NCBI GenBank assembly: GCA_026712715.1
Contig: JAPOPW010000074.1
Coordinates: 121,879-185,878 of the forward strand
DNA from: Immundisolibacterales bacterium
GTDB taxonomy: Bacteria; Pseudomonadota; Gammaproteobacteria; HK1
Reading direction: 5' to 3'
DNA: 64,000 bases
Position 1 is the first letter of the stretch. Every line of letters begins with the position of its first letter. A program made the translations under genes and the position numbers. Of this stretch, positions 35,881 through 43,212 are shown in pieces. Under the pieces are notes generated by a model, which was not told the DNA's origin, ran no database searches, and saw nothing but the letters and a program-made list of their open reading frames with translations.

Positions 35881-36594
35881 CTAGACGGCCACCGAGAAGT
35901 CGATGAGCCAGTACGGCATGAGGTCGAGCAGCCGGCTCTCGATCATCCGATCGAGATGGAAGAAGACCGCAACCCCGACGACGAGGAGGGTCGCTCCCAT
36001 TGCCGGCTTCGCCCACGGCATCCAGGCCATCAGCCGCTCGCGGCGGGCGTTCAGGATCTCCCGCGATCCGTACGCGAGCGCCATCAGGACGGTGGAGACC
36101 CCGATCCCGAAGGCGAGCATGGTGATGCCGGCCTGCCCGAGGTTGTCGCCGCTCGCGGCCAGGGCGATGGCACCGCCGAGGGTGGGGCCGACGCAGGGGG
36201 ACCACACCGCCCCGAGGAGCACGCCGACCGCGAGCTGACCCCACACGCCCGCCCCCTGCACCCGGTCGATTCCGACGTTCGCGCGGTTCGCCACCGGGGT
36301 CGCGACGCGGGCCAGCACCTCCTGGGCGCGCGGCACGAGCAGGACGACGCCGAACAGCACCATGACCACGGCGGCCAACTGGTTGATCAACCGCTCGTCG
36401 ATGCCCGCCAGGTGCCCGAATGCGGTCACCCCGACTCCGATGACCGCAAACGATAGCGTCAGACCGATGGCCAGCATCAGCGGCCCGAGGCGGCTCCCCT
36501 GGAACGCGGCCGCGATGATGATGGGCAGGAGCGGCAGCACGCACGGGTTGATGAGGGTGAGCGTGCCGGCAAGATAGGCCCAGACGTAGGTCAT
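35881..36594 (-). CDS. ccdA: CcdA-type thiol:disulfide electron-transfer membrane protein
   Basis: A 237-residue polytopic membrane protein with about six helices that carries electrons from cytoplasmic thioredoxin to periplasmic thiol partners. The two redox cysteines are in LINPCVLPLLP (first helix) and AVWSPCVGPTLGG (fourth), the arrangement of CcdA and of the DsbD core. It is the smaller type without the DsbD end domains. On the minus strand it follows the thioredoxin-like gene at 36851-37252, whose product is the likely electron acceptor. A full DsbD is also encoded at 56476, so this CcdA seems to have a dedicated role. Confidence 0.93.
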   Translation of the reverse strand: MTYVWAYLAGTLTLINPCVLPLLPIIIAAAFQGSRLGPLMLAIGLTLSFAVIGVGVTAFGHLAGIDERLINQLAAVVMVLFGVVLLVPRAQEVLARVATPVANRANVGIDRVQGAGVWGQLAVGVLLGAVWSPCVGPTLGGAIALAASGDNLGQAGITMLAFGIGVSTVLMALAYGSREILNARRERLMAWMPWAKPAMGATLLVVGVAVFFHLDRMIESRLLDLMPYWLIDFSVAV

Positions 36595-36802
36595 CGCCGG
36601 ACCGGGCCGTCTCGAATGGGTTGACTGGCTCTCATCGGGTCGCCTTGCCCTCCGGACAAGCGGCGCTCACGGGGCCGCACCGCTCGAACCGGCGGCGCGG
36701 GGGGCGGTCGATGTGCCGTCCTCCCGTTCCCGGACCCGCTTCCCGGCACGGATCCCGGGCCGGTGGCCACCTTGCCGCGCGGGAGGCCGGGCGGCGGTCC
36801 GA

Positions 36803-36828
36803 CCGGCCCGGAGAGACCTCCGGGCCGG
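36803..36828 (-). promoter_or_regulatory. Perfect 11-bp hairpin between the thioredoxin-like gene and ccdA
   Basis: CCGGCCCGGAG and CTCCGGGCCGG pair perfectly around a 4-nt loop, 23 nt after the stop codon of the thioredoxin-like gene. No T run follows, so it is more likely an mRNA stabilising or partial-termination element than a full terminator. The rest of the 256-bp gap to ccdA holds nothing I can name. Confidence 0.5.
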
Positions 36829-36850
36829 CGTTGCAAGCGATGCGCCGCGG

Positions 36851-37252
36851 CTAGATGGCGGCCTTGAACAGGGCCTCGATGTCGTCGCGGCGCGTGCTCC
36901 CGTTTACCCGGCCGACCTCCTCGCCGCCGCTCAGCATCACGAGGGTGGCCCGCCGCCGCACACCATGATCCTTGGCCGCGTCGCTGCCGCTGTGCGCGTC
37001 CCAGTCGACCTTCATCACCGTGACCGCCTGGTAGGCGGGGTTCTCGTTCATCAACGCACTCACGGTGCGTCCCTGCGCACGGCAGGTCCCTCACCATTCG
37101 GTGTAGAAGTCGAGGAGCAGCGGTTTTCCGCTCGCGACCGCCGCCTGGTAGGCTTCCCGGCTGTACTTCACGAACGACTTGTCGCCCGCCTGCGCGCCGG
37201 GGGTGACGACGGCGAGCGCGGCCGCCGCGGTCAGGAGTTCGCGTCGATTCAT
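36851..37252 (-). CDS. Thioredoxin-like periplasmic protein, putative selenoprotein (in-frame UGA = Sec54)
   Basis: From ATG 37252 (GGAG 8 nt upstream) the frame runs 133 codons to TAG at 36851, open except for a TGA at 37093-37091. The product has an export leader (MNRRELLTAAAALAVVTPGA), then KPLLLDFYTEW-U54-GTC57-RAQ: the UGA stands exactly at the first Cys of a WCGTC thioredoxin motif. The C-terminal part (YQAVTVMKVDWDAHSG, RATLVMLSGGEEVGRVNGST) is a normal thioredoxin fold with no other defect; a conserved Pro before TLV is Ala here. A SECIS-like hairpin follows the UGA. ccdA downstream would reduce it. The alternative is a nonsense mutation; an intact neighbouring Cys57 and frame argue against decay. 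No selA, selB, selD or tRNA-Sec lies in the window. Confidence 0.8.
37065..37093 (-). promoter_or_regulatory. Candidate bacterial SECIS hairpin following the in-frame UGA
   Basis: Reading the mRNA from the UGA at 37093, a 5-bp perfect stem GUGCG/CGCAC (37080-37076 and 37069-37065) closes a 6-nt loop CAGGGA. Below it, after a C-C mismatch, C-G, G-U and U-G pairs extend the stem toward the UGA. The loop guanines lie 18-20 nt after the UGA. Bacterial SECIS elements lie in this place, inside the coding frame, with a G in the apical loop. The fold was drawn by eye, without an energy calculation. Confidence 0.6.
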
Positions 37253-37325
37253 GGAATGGACTCCAGAGTGAATCGAAGCCGATTATAGGCCGACCGGGGC
37301 CCGAGGTCTGTCTTCTGCGCGACGC

Positions 37326-39080
37326 TCAGGCCGGCCGGTCCCCGGCCCGCACCGGAGCGGCGCGGCTGTCCACCCCCGGGAGCATCTTCGCGGGATCGCG
37401 GGTCACCACCACGTCGATGATGGTCGGCACTTCGCGCGAGGCCATGCCGGCACGGAAGGCCGCCCCGAGCGCGGCGGGGTCCTCCACCCGGATCCCCTCG
37501 CAGCCGAGGGCGCGCGCGACGGCGGCATAGTCGGTCTCGCTCAGATCCGCCGACTGGTAGTTGCCGCCGAAGAGGCTGTGCTGGAGCGCCTTCACGTAGC
37601 CGCTCGCCGCGTTGTTGACGATCGCGAGGGTGATTCCGAGCTTGAGGCGCCGCGCGGTCTCGAGCTCCCCGAGCACCATGTTGAAGCCCCCGTCGCCGGT
37701 GATTGCCACGACCGGCGCGTCGTCGAGCTCGGCGCGGGCGGCGAGCTGGGCGCCCATCGCCCCGGGAAGGCCGTAGCCGATGGAGGCGAAGCCCCGGTTC
37801 GCGATGTAGCAGCGCCCGGCCCGCGGGCTGTCGTAGAGGAGCCCGGTCCAGTGGGCGGCGAAGCCGCCGTCCACCACCAGCACGCCCTCCTCGGGCATGA
37901 CCCGCTGCAGCTCGCGGATGAGCCGCGCCATGTGGATCGGCCGCTCGTCGGAGGCATAGCGAGGCTCCGCTTCCTCCCGCCACTTCGCCATGCGCGCCGT
38001 CACATCCGCAAGCCAGGGTTCGCGGGCGGTCCGGCGATTGGCCGGCTCGTCCTCCGCCAGCGCGTCGGCGAGGTCGCGGAGCCCTTCGGCCGCGTCTCCC
38101 CAGAGCCCCACGTCCACCCGGTTGGAACGGCCAATCTCCTCGCCGACGACGTCGAGCTGGATGAACGGGACGGAGGGGGGCGGCAGCACGTAGCGCCGGG
38201 TCGATATCTCGCCCATCTTGCAGCCGACCGCGAGCAGGCAGTCCGCATGCTCCATGAGGTCGTTCGCGATGCGGGTCCAGCGCCCGAAAAGCCCGACGCT
38301 CAAGGGATGTCCGCACGGGAGCGCACCCTTCCCGCTCAGGGTGTGGGCGACCGGGATGGACTCGATCTCCGCGAACGCGCGGAGCTCGGGCCAGGCGCCG
38401 GAGAGATGGACTCCGCCCCCCGCGAGGATGAGGGGCCGCCGCGAACGGCGCAGCATGCCCGCCGCCGCCGTCGTCTCGACCCTGCCCGGGCGGATGCGCC
38501 GGGCGGGAATGCGGGTCGCCTCGGGCCGGAGCTCGGTCCGCGGATAGTCGAACTCGCCGTGCGCCACGTCCTCGGGCACGTCGAGCACGACCGGACCCGG
38601 GCGTCCGGTGGTGGCGACCGCGTACGCGCGGCGCACGAGCTCCGGCATGCGGTGGCCATCCTCGACCCGGATGAGCTCCTTGGCCGCCGGGGCGAGGATC
38701 TCGTCCTGGCGCGACTCCTGGGTCATGTTCTTCCACGAGTGCGCGCGATTGGTGTTGCCGATGATCGCGATGAGCGGGACACCCGCGTTGAGGGATTCGA
38801 CGAGCCCGGTCGCGAGATTGGTCGCGCCGGGGCCGAGGGTCGCGTCGCAGACCCCCGGCCGTCCCGTGACCCGGGCGAAGGCGTCGGCCGCGAACGCGCC
38901 GCAACGCTCGTCGTTGATCAGCGTGTGGCTGAGGCCGAGCTCCCGGACCGCGTCGTAGAAGGGGAGGAGCTGGAACCCGCCCATTCCGAACATCGGCCCG
39001 CATTCGTGGATCCGGAGCATCTCCGCGAGGGCGCGGCCCCCGGTCATGCGGCGGGTCGGATCGTTCGACATTTCCGTCAT
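37326..39080 (-). CDS. Acetolactate synthase-like thiamine diphosphate enzyme
   Basis: A 584-residue ThDP enzyme with the three-domain pyruvate-oxidase fold. Glu58 in LINDERCGAFAADAFAR is the ring-activating residue; GPGATNLATGLVESLNAGVP and the cofactor motif GDGGFNMVLGELETARRL, ending AIVNNAASG, are standard. GKGALPCGHPLSVGLFGRW and EDPAALGAAF are typical of catabolic acetolactate-synthase-like proteins rather than IlvB; no small subunit is present. Reaction unknown. I chose ATG 39080; an ATG three codons on is possible. The duplicated unknown protein at 39275 lies upstream on the same strand and likely shares its operon. Confidence 0.88.
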   Translation of the reverse strand: MTEMSNDPTRRMTGGRALAEMLRIHECGPMFGMGGFQLLPFYDAVRELGLSHTLINDERCGAFAADAFARVTGRPGVCDATLGPGATNLATGLVESLNAGVPLIAIIGNTNRAHSWKNMTQESRQDEILAPAAKELIRVEDGHRMPELVRRAYAVATTGRPGPVVLDVPEDVAHGEFDYPRTELRPEATRIPARRIRPGRVETTAAAGMLRRSRRPLILAGGGVHLSGAWPELRAFAEIESIPVAHTLSGKGALPCGHPLSVGLFGRWTRIANDLMEHADCLLAVGCKMGEISTRRYVLPPPSVPFIQLDVVGEEIGRSNRVDVGLWGDAAEGLRDLADALAEDEPANRRTAREPWLADVTARMAKWREEAEPRYASDERPIHMARLIRELQRVMPEEGVLVVDGGFAAHWTGLLYDSPRAGRCYIANRGFASIGYGLPGAMGAQLAARAELDDAPVVAITGDGGFNMVLGELETARRLKLGITLAIVNNAASGYVKALQHSLFGGNYQSADLSETDYAAVARALGCEGIRVEDPAALGAAFRAGMASREVPTIIDVVVTRDPAKMLPGVDSRAAPVRAGDRPA

Positions 39081-39274
39081 CTGGCTTCTCTCGCTCGTTG
39101 TCGTTCCATCATGGTGCGCGTCCGCACCCCACGCGCGTCCTGCCCGTCGTCCGCCGGGCCGGGTGAATCGACCCGTCCGCTCTCTCGAGCGCCGCGGGGT
39201 CTCCCGGCGCCGGTAGGCCGTTCCCTTCCCGAATCGCTCGCCCGCCGGTCCGCGCCGGCGCGAAGCGGCGTCTC

Positions 39275-40075
39275 TCAGCCGAGCCTGGCCGCGAGCTCCG
39301 GAACGGTCATCCCCGCCCGGGCCCCGCGCTTCGCGGCAAGCTCGTTCACGGCCGAGAGGACGCCGGTCTCCCAGGTGGAGCGAGCATCGCCGATCCGGGC
39401 GCTCGCGGCGGCGACCGCCGCACCCGGAATCCCTTGCGCATCGAGCACCGGAAGGCGCGCGGTGCCCGCCCCGCCGCCCGCGTCGTTGAACACGGCTCCG
39501 CGCGCCCGGACGCCGAGGCCGTATCCCGGCCGGCCCGGAAGCACCCCGCAGTGGGAACCGGTCACGACGATGTGGTCGACGTCCTCGGGCCGCACGAGCG
39601 ACGCGGAATCGCAGCCGATGACCGCGGGCCGCTCGCCCTCGGCGGGCCGGAGCACGAACCTCGCCTCTTCGCCGGCTGGCGGCGCGGGCGGAGCATCCGG
39701 CGCGGGGCGCGCCGCCATCCGCCGTACCGCCTCCCCGCACGACTGCCCCGGTTCGCAGCCGAGCCGGCGCGCGGGCTCGTTGCAATGGCTGATCCGCCCG
39801 CGCGCGCGCATGTCCCCGGCATCGCCGATGCGGGCCGAGTCGTGCGCGACGGTCGCGGCGGGAATGCCGAGCGGCGCCAGCACGTCGAGCGAGCCGATTC
39901 CCGCCCGGTCGCGCCCGACCGCGGCGTCGTTGAGGATGACCGCGAGAACTTGCGCCTGCGCCGCGAGATACCCGCAGTAGCGGCCGCCGTGGGACCCTGC
40001 GACCACCACCCGGCCCGCGTGCTCCGGGGTGACCGAGGTGATGCTGTCGAGGCGGACTTCGGGCATCGCTATCAT
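39275..40075 (-). CDS. Protein of unknown function with two tandem homologous domains
   Basis: A 266-residue protein I cannot assign. It consists of two similar halves of about 100 residues. Half one: RVVVAGSHGGRYCGYLAAQA, AVILNDAAVGRDRAGIG, GIPAATVAHDSARIGDAGDM. Half two: HIVVTGSHCGVLPGRPGYGL, AVFNDAGGGAGTARLPVLDA, GIPGAAVAAASARIGDARST. Shared, strictly kept features are GSH-x-G, a hydrophobic strand ending in NDA, GIP-x-A and SARIGD. No signal peptide or membrane segment. It probably arose by internal gene duplication; the conserved polar residues suggest an enzyme or ligand-binding protein. It lies 5' of the ThDP enzyme and diverges from an SDR, so a role in the same pathway is inferred. 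Confidence 0.8.
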   Translation of the reverse strand: MIAMPEVRLDSITSVTPEHAGRVVVAGSHGGRYCGYLAAQAQVLAVILNDAAVGRDRAGIGSLDVLAPLGIPAATVAHDSARIGDAGDMRARGRISHCNEPARRLGCEPGQSCGEAVRRMAARPAPDAPPAPPAGEEARFVLRPAEGERPAVIGCDSASLVRPEDVDHIVVTGSHCGVLPGRPGYGLGVRARGAVFNDAGGGAGTARLPVLDAQGIPGAAVAAASARIGDARSTWETGVLSAVNELAAKRGARAGMTVPELAARLG

Positions 40076-40082
40076 GGATGTA

Positions 40083-40098
40083 CCCGAAACGATTCGGG
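40083..40098. promoter_or_regulatory. Palindrome CCCGAA-N4-TTCGGG in a 50-bp divergent promoter region
   Basis: CCCGAAACGATTCGGG is a perfect 6-bp inverted repeat around ACGA, between the divergent starts at 40075 (minus) and 40126 (plus). Its place suits an operator for both genes. The binding protein is unknown. Confidence 0.5.
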
Positions 40099-40125
40099 AT
40101 TCACGAACCTGAGGAGAAGCGGCGG

Positions 40126-40869
40126 ATGAGCGGGTCGAAGTCAGCGATTGTAACCGGGTCGAGCCGCGGCATCGGGGCCGCGATCGCGAGGGCGGCGGCC
40201 CGGGACGGATTCGACGTGTGCGTGAACTACGTGCGCGACGAGGCGGCCGCGGAGACGGTGGCGGACGATGTGCGGGCGGCGGGACGGCGCGCCGTCGTGG
40301 TGCAGGCCGACACCGGCCGCGAGTCCGACATCCTGCGCCTGTTCGAGACCGCGGAGGCGGAGCTCGGCTACATCGACGCCCTCGTCAACAACGCCGGGAT
40401 CTCGGGCGGGCGCTCCCTCATCGAGGACGTGACCGCGGAAGCCCTCGAGGAAGTGTTCCGGATCAACGTCTCCGGTTACTTCCTCTGCGCCCGGGAAGCG
40501 GTCCGCCGGATGTCGACCGCCCGCGGTGGGAACGGCGGCCTCATCGTCAACGTCTCCTCCATCGCCTCCGTCATCTCCGGTGCCTTCGACTGGGTGCACT
40601 ACGGCGCGTCCAAGGCCGCCGTCGACACGTTCACCAAGGGGCTCGCCCTCGAGACGGCCGCCCAGGGCATCCGCTGCAACTCCGTGCGCCCCGGCATGGT
40701 CGAGACCGAGATCCACTGGCCGGGCCGCATCGAGAAGATCGTCCCCTCCGTCCCCTTGAAGCGCATCGCCTCCCCCGAAGAGGTGGCCGAGGCGGTCATG
40801 TGGCTCCTCTCCGACCGCGCGAGCTACTGCACCGGCACCCACATCGACGTCACCGGCGGCCGGGGATAA
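40126..40869 (+). CDS. SDR-family oxidoreductase (FabG-like)
   Basis: A 247-residue classical SDR. TGSSRGIG is at residues 10-17, VNNAGISGG near 88, the catalytic Ser in NVSSIAS and the Tyr/Lys pair in HYGASKAA. It ends GTHIDVTGGRG. The ATG at 40126 is chosen because GAGGAG lies 9 nt before it and the Rossmann motif follows at once. Sequence is closest to FabG-like and glucose-dehydrogenase-like SDRs, but no acp or fatty acid gene is adjacent, so a catabolic role with the divergent ThDP and duplicated-protein genes is more likely. Confidence 0.92.
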   Translation: MSGSKSAIVTGSSRGIGAAIARAAARDGFDVCVNYVRDEAAAETVADDVRAAGRRAVVVQADTGRESDILRLFETAEAELGYIDALVNNAGISGGRSLIEDVTAEALEEVFRINVSGYFLCAREAVRRMSTARGGNGGLIVNVSSIASVISGAFDWVHYGASKAAVDTFTKGLALETAAQGIRCNSVRPGMVETEIHWPGRIEKIVPSVPLKRIASPEEVAEAVMWLLSDRASYCTGTHIDVTGGRG

Positions 40870-40873
40870 CGCA

Positions 40874-41089
40874 TCAGAGCTTGAGGGGGACCACCACGTA
40901 GCCGGGAGGGGCGAGAAGGAGCGCGTCCTGGCGGTTCATTTCGAGCGCTTCGCGCAGGACGACGGGCAACGTTTCGAGCAGCTCTTCGCGGGTTCGTTCC
41001 TGGGCATTCACCCCGGGAACCTCCGCAATCCACCCGATCCACCAGCCCTCGTCCTGCGAGATGATCGCGGTCCAGGAGGGGTGGTCCAT
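40874..41089 (-). CDS. HicB-like antitoxin-fold protein (solitary)
   Basis: A 71-residue protein: WTAIISQDEGWWIGWIAEVP, GVNAQERTREELLETLP and LREALEMNRQDAL. This is the partly degraded RNase H-like fold of HicB-type antitoxins. HicB usually pairs with the dsRBD-like toxin HicA; no HicA is encoded on either side (hisC is upstream, an SDR downstream), and there is no C-terminal DNA-binding extension. It may be an orphan or belong to the HicB-like group without toxin. Confidence 0.8.
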   Translation of the reverse strand: MDHPSWTAIISQDEGWWIGWIAEVPGVNAQERTREELLETLPVVLREALEMNRQDALLLAPPGYVVVPLKL

Positions 41090-41143
41090 CTTCGTCGTCC
41101 CCGTCTGCGGCAGGCAAGGTTGGTCTAGCCCACGCAGTATCTG

Positions 41144-42256
41144 TCAGGTCCCGGAGGAGGTGGCGGCGGCGGCGGCGAGGGCTTCGGGGAGAACGGCGGC
41201 GAAGGTGGCGCGTTCGGGGGCGGTCCCGACCGTCACCCGGATGCAGCGGTCGAGGGGCGCGACCCCCGGCATGCGGACGAAGACGCCGCGCGCCTCGAGC
41301 TCTTTGAGCAGGGCGCGGGCCCGGTCTCCGCCGCCGACGTCGATGGCGACGAAGTTGGTCGCGGACTCGAGAGCGGCTAGGCCGAGCGACTCGGCGAGGC
41401 GGGCGTATTCCTCGCGGCCGGCCTCCACCTCCGCCTTCACTCCGGCGACGAATTCGCGGTCGCGGAGCGAGGCGAGGGCTCCCGCCTGCGCGATCCGGTT
41501 GACCCCGAAGTGGTTCCGGATCTTGTTGAGTCCGGTCACGAGATCGCGGTGGCCCACGCAGTAGCCGATGCGCGCACCGGCCATGCCGTGCGCCTTGGAG
41601 AAGGTGCGAAGACGCAGCACGCGCGGATCGTCCGGCGCCATCGGCCAGTCCGTTCCATCGCGGGCGAAGTCCATGTACGCCTCGTCGAGCGCGAGAACCA
41701 CGTTCTCGGGAAGGCCCTCGATGAACGCCCGCACCCGTTGCGCCCCGTGCCAGGTCCCCATCGGATTGTCGGGGTTGGCGAGGTAGACGAGCGGGGCGCC
41801 GGTGTCGCGGACCGCCTCCGCGAGGGCGTCCGGGTCTTCGTGGTCGTCACGGTAGCGGACGGTGACGAGGCGCGCGCCGGCGCCCGAGACGTGGAAATTG
41901 AAGGTCGGGTAGGCACCCGCCGACGTGACGACCGGGGTTCCCGGCTCGGTCAGCATGCGCACGACGAAGCCGAGCAGCTCGTCGATACCGGCCCCGAGGC
42001 AGACCTCGCCGGGCTCCACCCCGTGATGCTCGGCGAGGGCCGTCCGCAGGTCGTGACCCTCGGGATCGCCGTACCAGGATACCGTCGCGATCGCCTCGCG
42101 CATGGCCTCGGCCGCGCGCGGCGAGACGCCGAAGGCACTCTCGTTCGCGCCGATGCGGATGTCGAAGGGACGGCCGACCCGCCGCTCGATGGCTTCGGGT
42201 CCGACGAAGGGAATGGTGGCGGGAAGCTCCCGTACGATGGGGCTGAACGGAATCAT
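41144..42256 (-). CDS. hisC: Histidinol-phosphate aminotransferase
   Basis: A 370-residue fold-type I PLP aminotransferase, converting imidazole acetol phosphate to histidinol phosphate in histidine synthesis. The PLP-binding Lys is in RTFSKAHGMAGARIGY; IGANESAFGVSP at the start, YLANPDNPMGTW and LALDEAYMDF are standard. Length matches HisC. It lies apart from hisB and hisH (45947-47310), with lutABC between, though all minus-strand genes from lutA to hisC could be co-transcribed. A broader aromatic/phenylalanine aminotransferase function is possible in this family. Confidence 0.88.
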   Translation of the reverse strand: MIPFSPIVRELPATIPFVGPEAIERRVGRPFDIRIGANESAFGVSPRAAEAMREAIATVSWYGDPEGHDLRTALAEHHGVEPGEVCLGAGIDELLGFVVRMLTEPGTPVVTSAGAYPTFNFHVSGAGARLVTVRYRDDHEDPDALAEAVRDTGAPLVYLANPDNPMGTWHGAQRVRAFIEGLPENVVLALDEAYMDFARDGTDWPMAPDDPRVLRLRTFSKAHGMAGARIGYCVGHRDLVTGLNKIRNHFGVNRIAQAGALASLRDREFVAGVKAEVEAGREEYARLAESLGLAALESATNFVAIDVGGGDRARALLKELEARGVFVRMPGVAPLDRCIRVTVGTAPERATFAAVLPEALAAAAATSSGT

Positions 42257-42407
42257 GGGCGCCAGTACCCCTTGAAGGAGGTCCTGGCGTGCCGGGACGG
42301 CGCAGTGGACAACGGGACTGCTCCTGTATGGCTGGCTTCAAGCGAAAAACTCTCGCGAAAGGTGCCGGAAGGCCGGGTCGGAAGGGTCGGAGCGGGCGGC
42401 CGGAGGG

Positions 42408-43106
42408 TCACGCGTCGACGAGCAGGACGTGGAGGCGGCGCGGTCCGTGGGCGCCGAGCTCGAGCTGAAGCTCGATGTCCCCGGTGCGCGACGGGCCGGT
42501 GATGAAGTTGACGGTGCGAGGCGGGGCGGCGCGCTCCTCCCGAAGCCGCGCCCAGACATCCTCGAGGTGGGCGACGAGGCGATCGCGGGCGAGTACCGCG
42601 ACGTGGGTCTCCGGCAGGAAGTTCAAGGTGGTCGGGGTCGTCCGGTCCGAAACGAAGACGACGGTGCCGGTCTCGGCGATTCCGGCATAGGCGCCGGTCA
42701 CGCTCACCCGGTCCTCCGGCTCCGCGGCCCGCCGCGCGACCGCGAACTCGTTCGACCAGCGCACGCGCTCCACGAGCGGGTCCGTGGTGACCACAATCTC
42801 CTTCTCGAGCCCGTGCTCCTCCAGGTAGTTGGCGACCGCCCGCGACACGCCGTCGATTCCCGGCACGGGGGCAAAGGAGGCGGACACCAGCGTTACCTTC
42901 TCAGCGAAGCGCATCGCGAGGTCGCCCTCCACGCTCGGCCGGACATGCACCTCGTGGGCGGCGATGCGCGCCTCGATCTCCTCGCGCCGGGCCGCGGCCT
43001 CGGCCTCGGCCTCGGCCGGTTCTCGCCGCACCGCGGCCCGGACCGCGTCAAGGACCCGCGCCCGCGCCCCAGACGGGGCGCCGCCCGACCCGGTGGTCAT
43101 CGCCAT
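42408..43106 (-). CDS. lutC: Lactate utilization protein C (LUD domain)
   Basis: A 232-residue LutC/YkgG protein, part of the LutABC iron-sulfur complex that oxidises L-lactate to pyruvate. ETGTVVFVSDRTTPTTLNFL then PETHVAVL, and NFITGPSRTGDIELQLELG followed by HGPRRLHVLLVD, are LUD-domain signatures. An N-terminal Ala/Glu-rich helix of about 45 residues precedes it. ATG 43106 and 43100 are both possible. It follows lutB by about 105 bp in the order lutA-lutB-lutC. Confidence 0.93.
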   Translation of the reverse strand: MAMTTGSGGAPSGARARVLDAVRAAVRREPAEAEAEAAARREEIEARIAAHEVHVRPSVEGDLAMRFAEKVTLVSASFAPVPGIDGVSRAVANYLEEHGLEKEIVVTTDPLVERVRWSNEFAVARRAAEPEDRVSVTGAYAGIAETGTVVFVSDRTTPTTLNFLPETHVAVLARDRLVAHLEDVWARLREERAAPPRTVNFITGPSRTGDIELQLELGAHGPRRLHVLLVDA

Positions 43107-43212
43107 GCCCTCCCCGAGAAACCCTTCGACCGGCCGGCAAGCCGGCCGCTCCGCGAATGAATGGGCCGCCGTGGCCCCGCCGTCCGGAAGCACGTCGCCG
43201 CCACTCGCGCGG

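Noticed and set aside
37064..37252. Reading the thioredoxin-like locus as a short gene 36851-37063 starting at a GTG
   Set aside because: That start lies after the redox motif and would leave half a thioredoxin fold without an export leader; the full frame from ATG 37252 has a proper ribosome site and an intact fold across the UGA.
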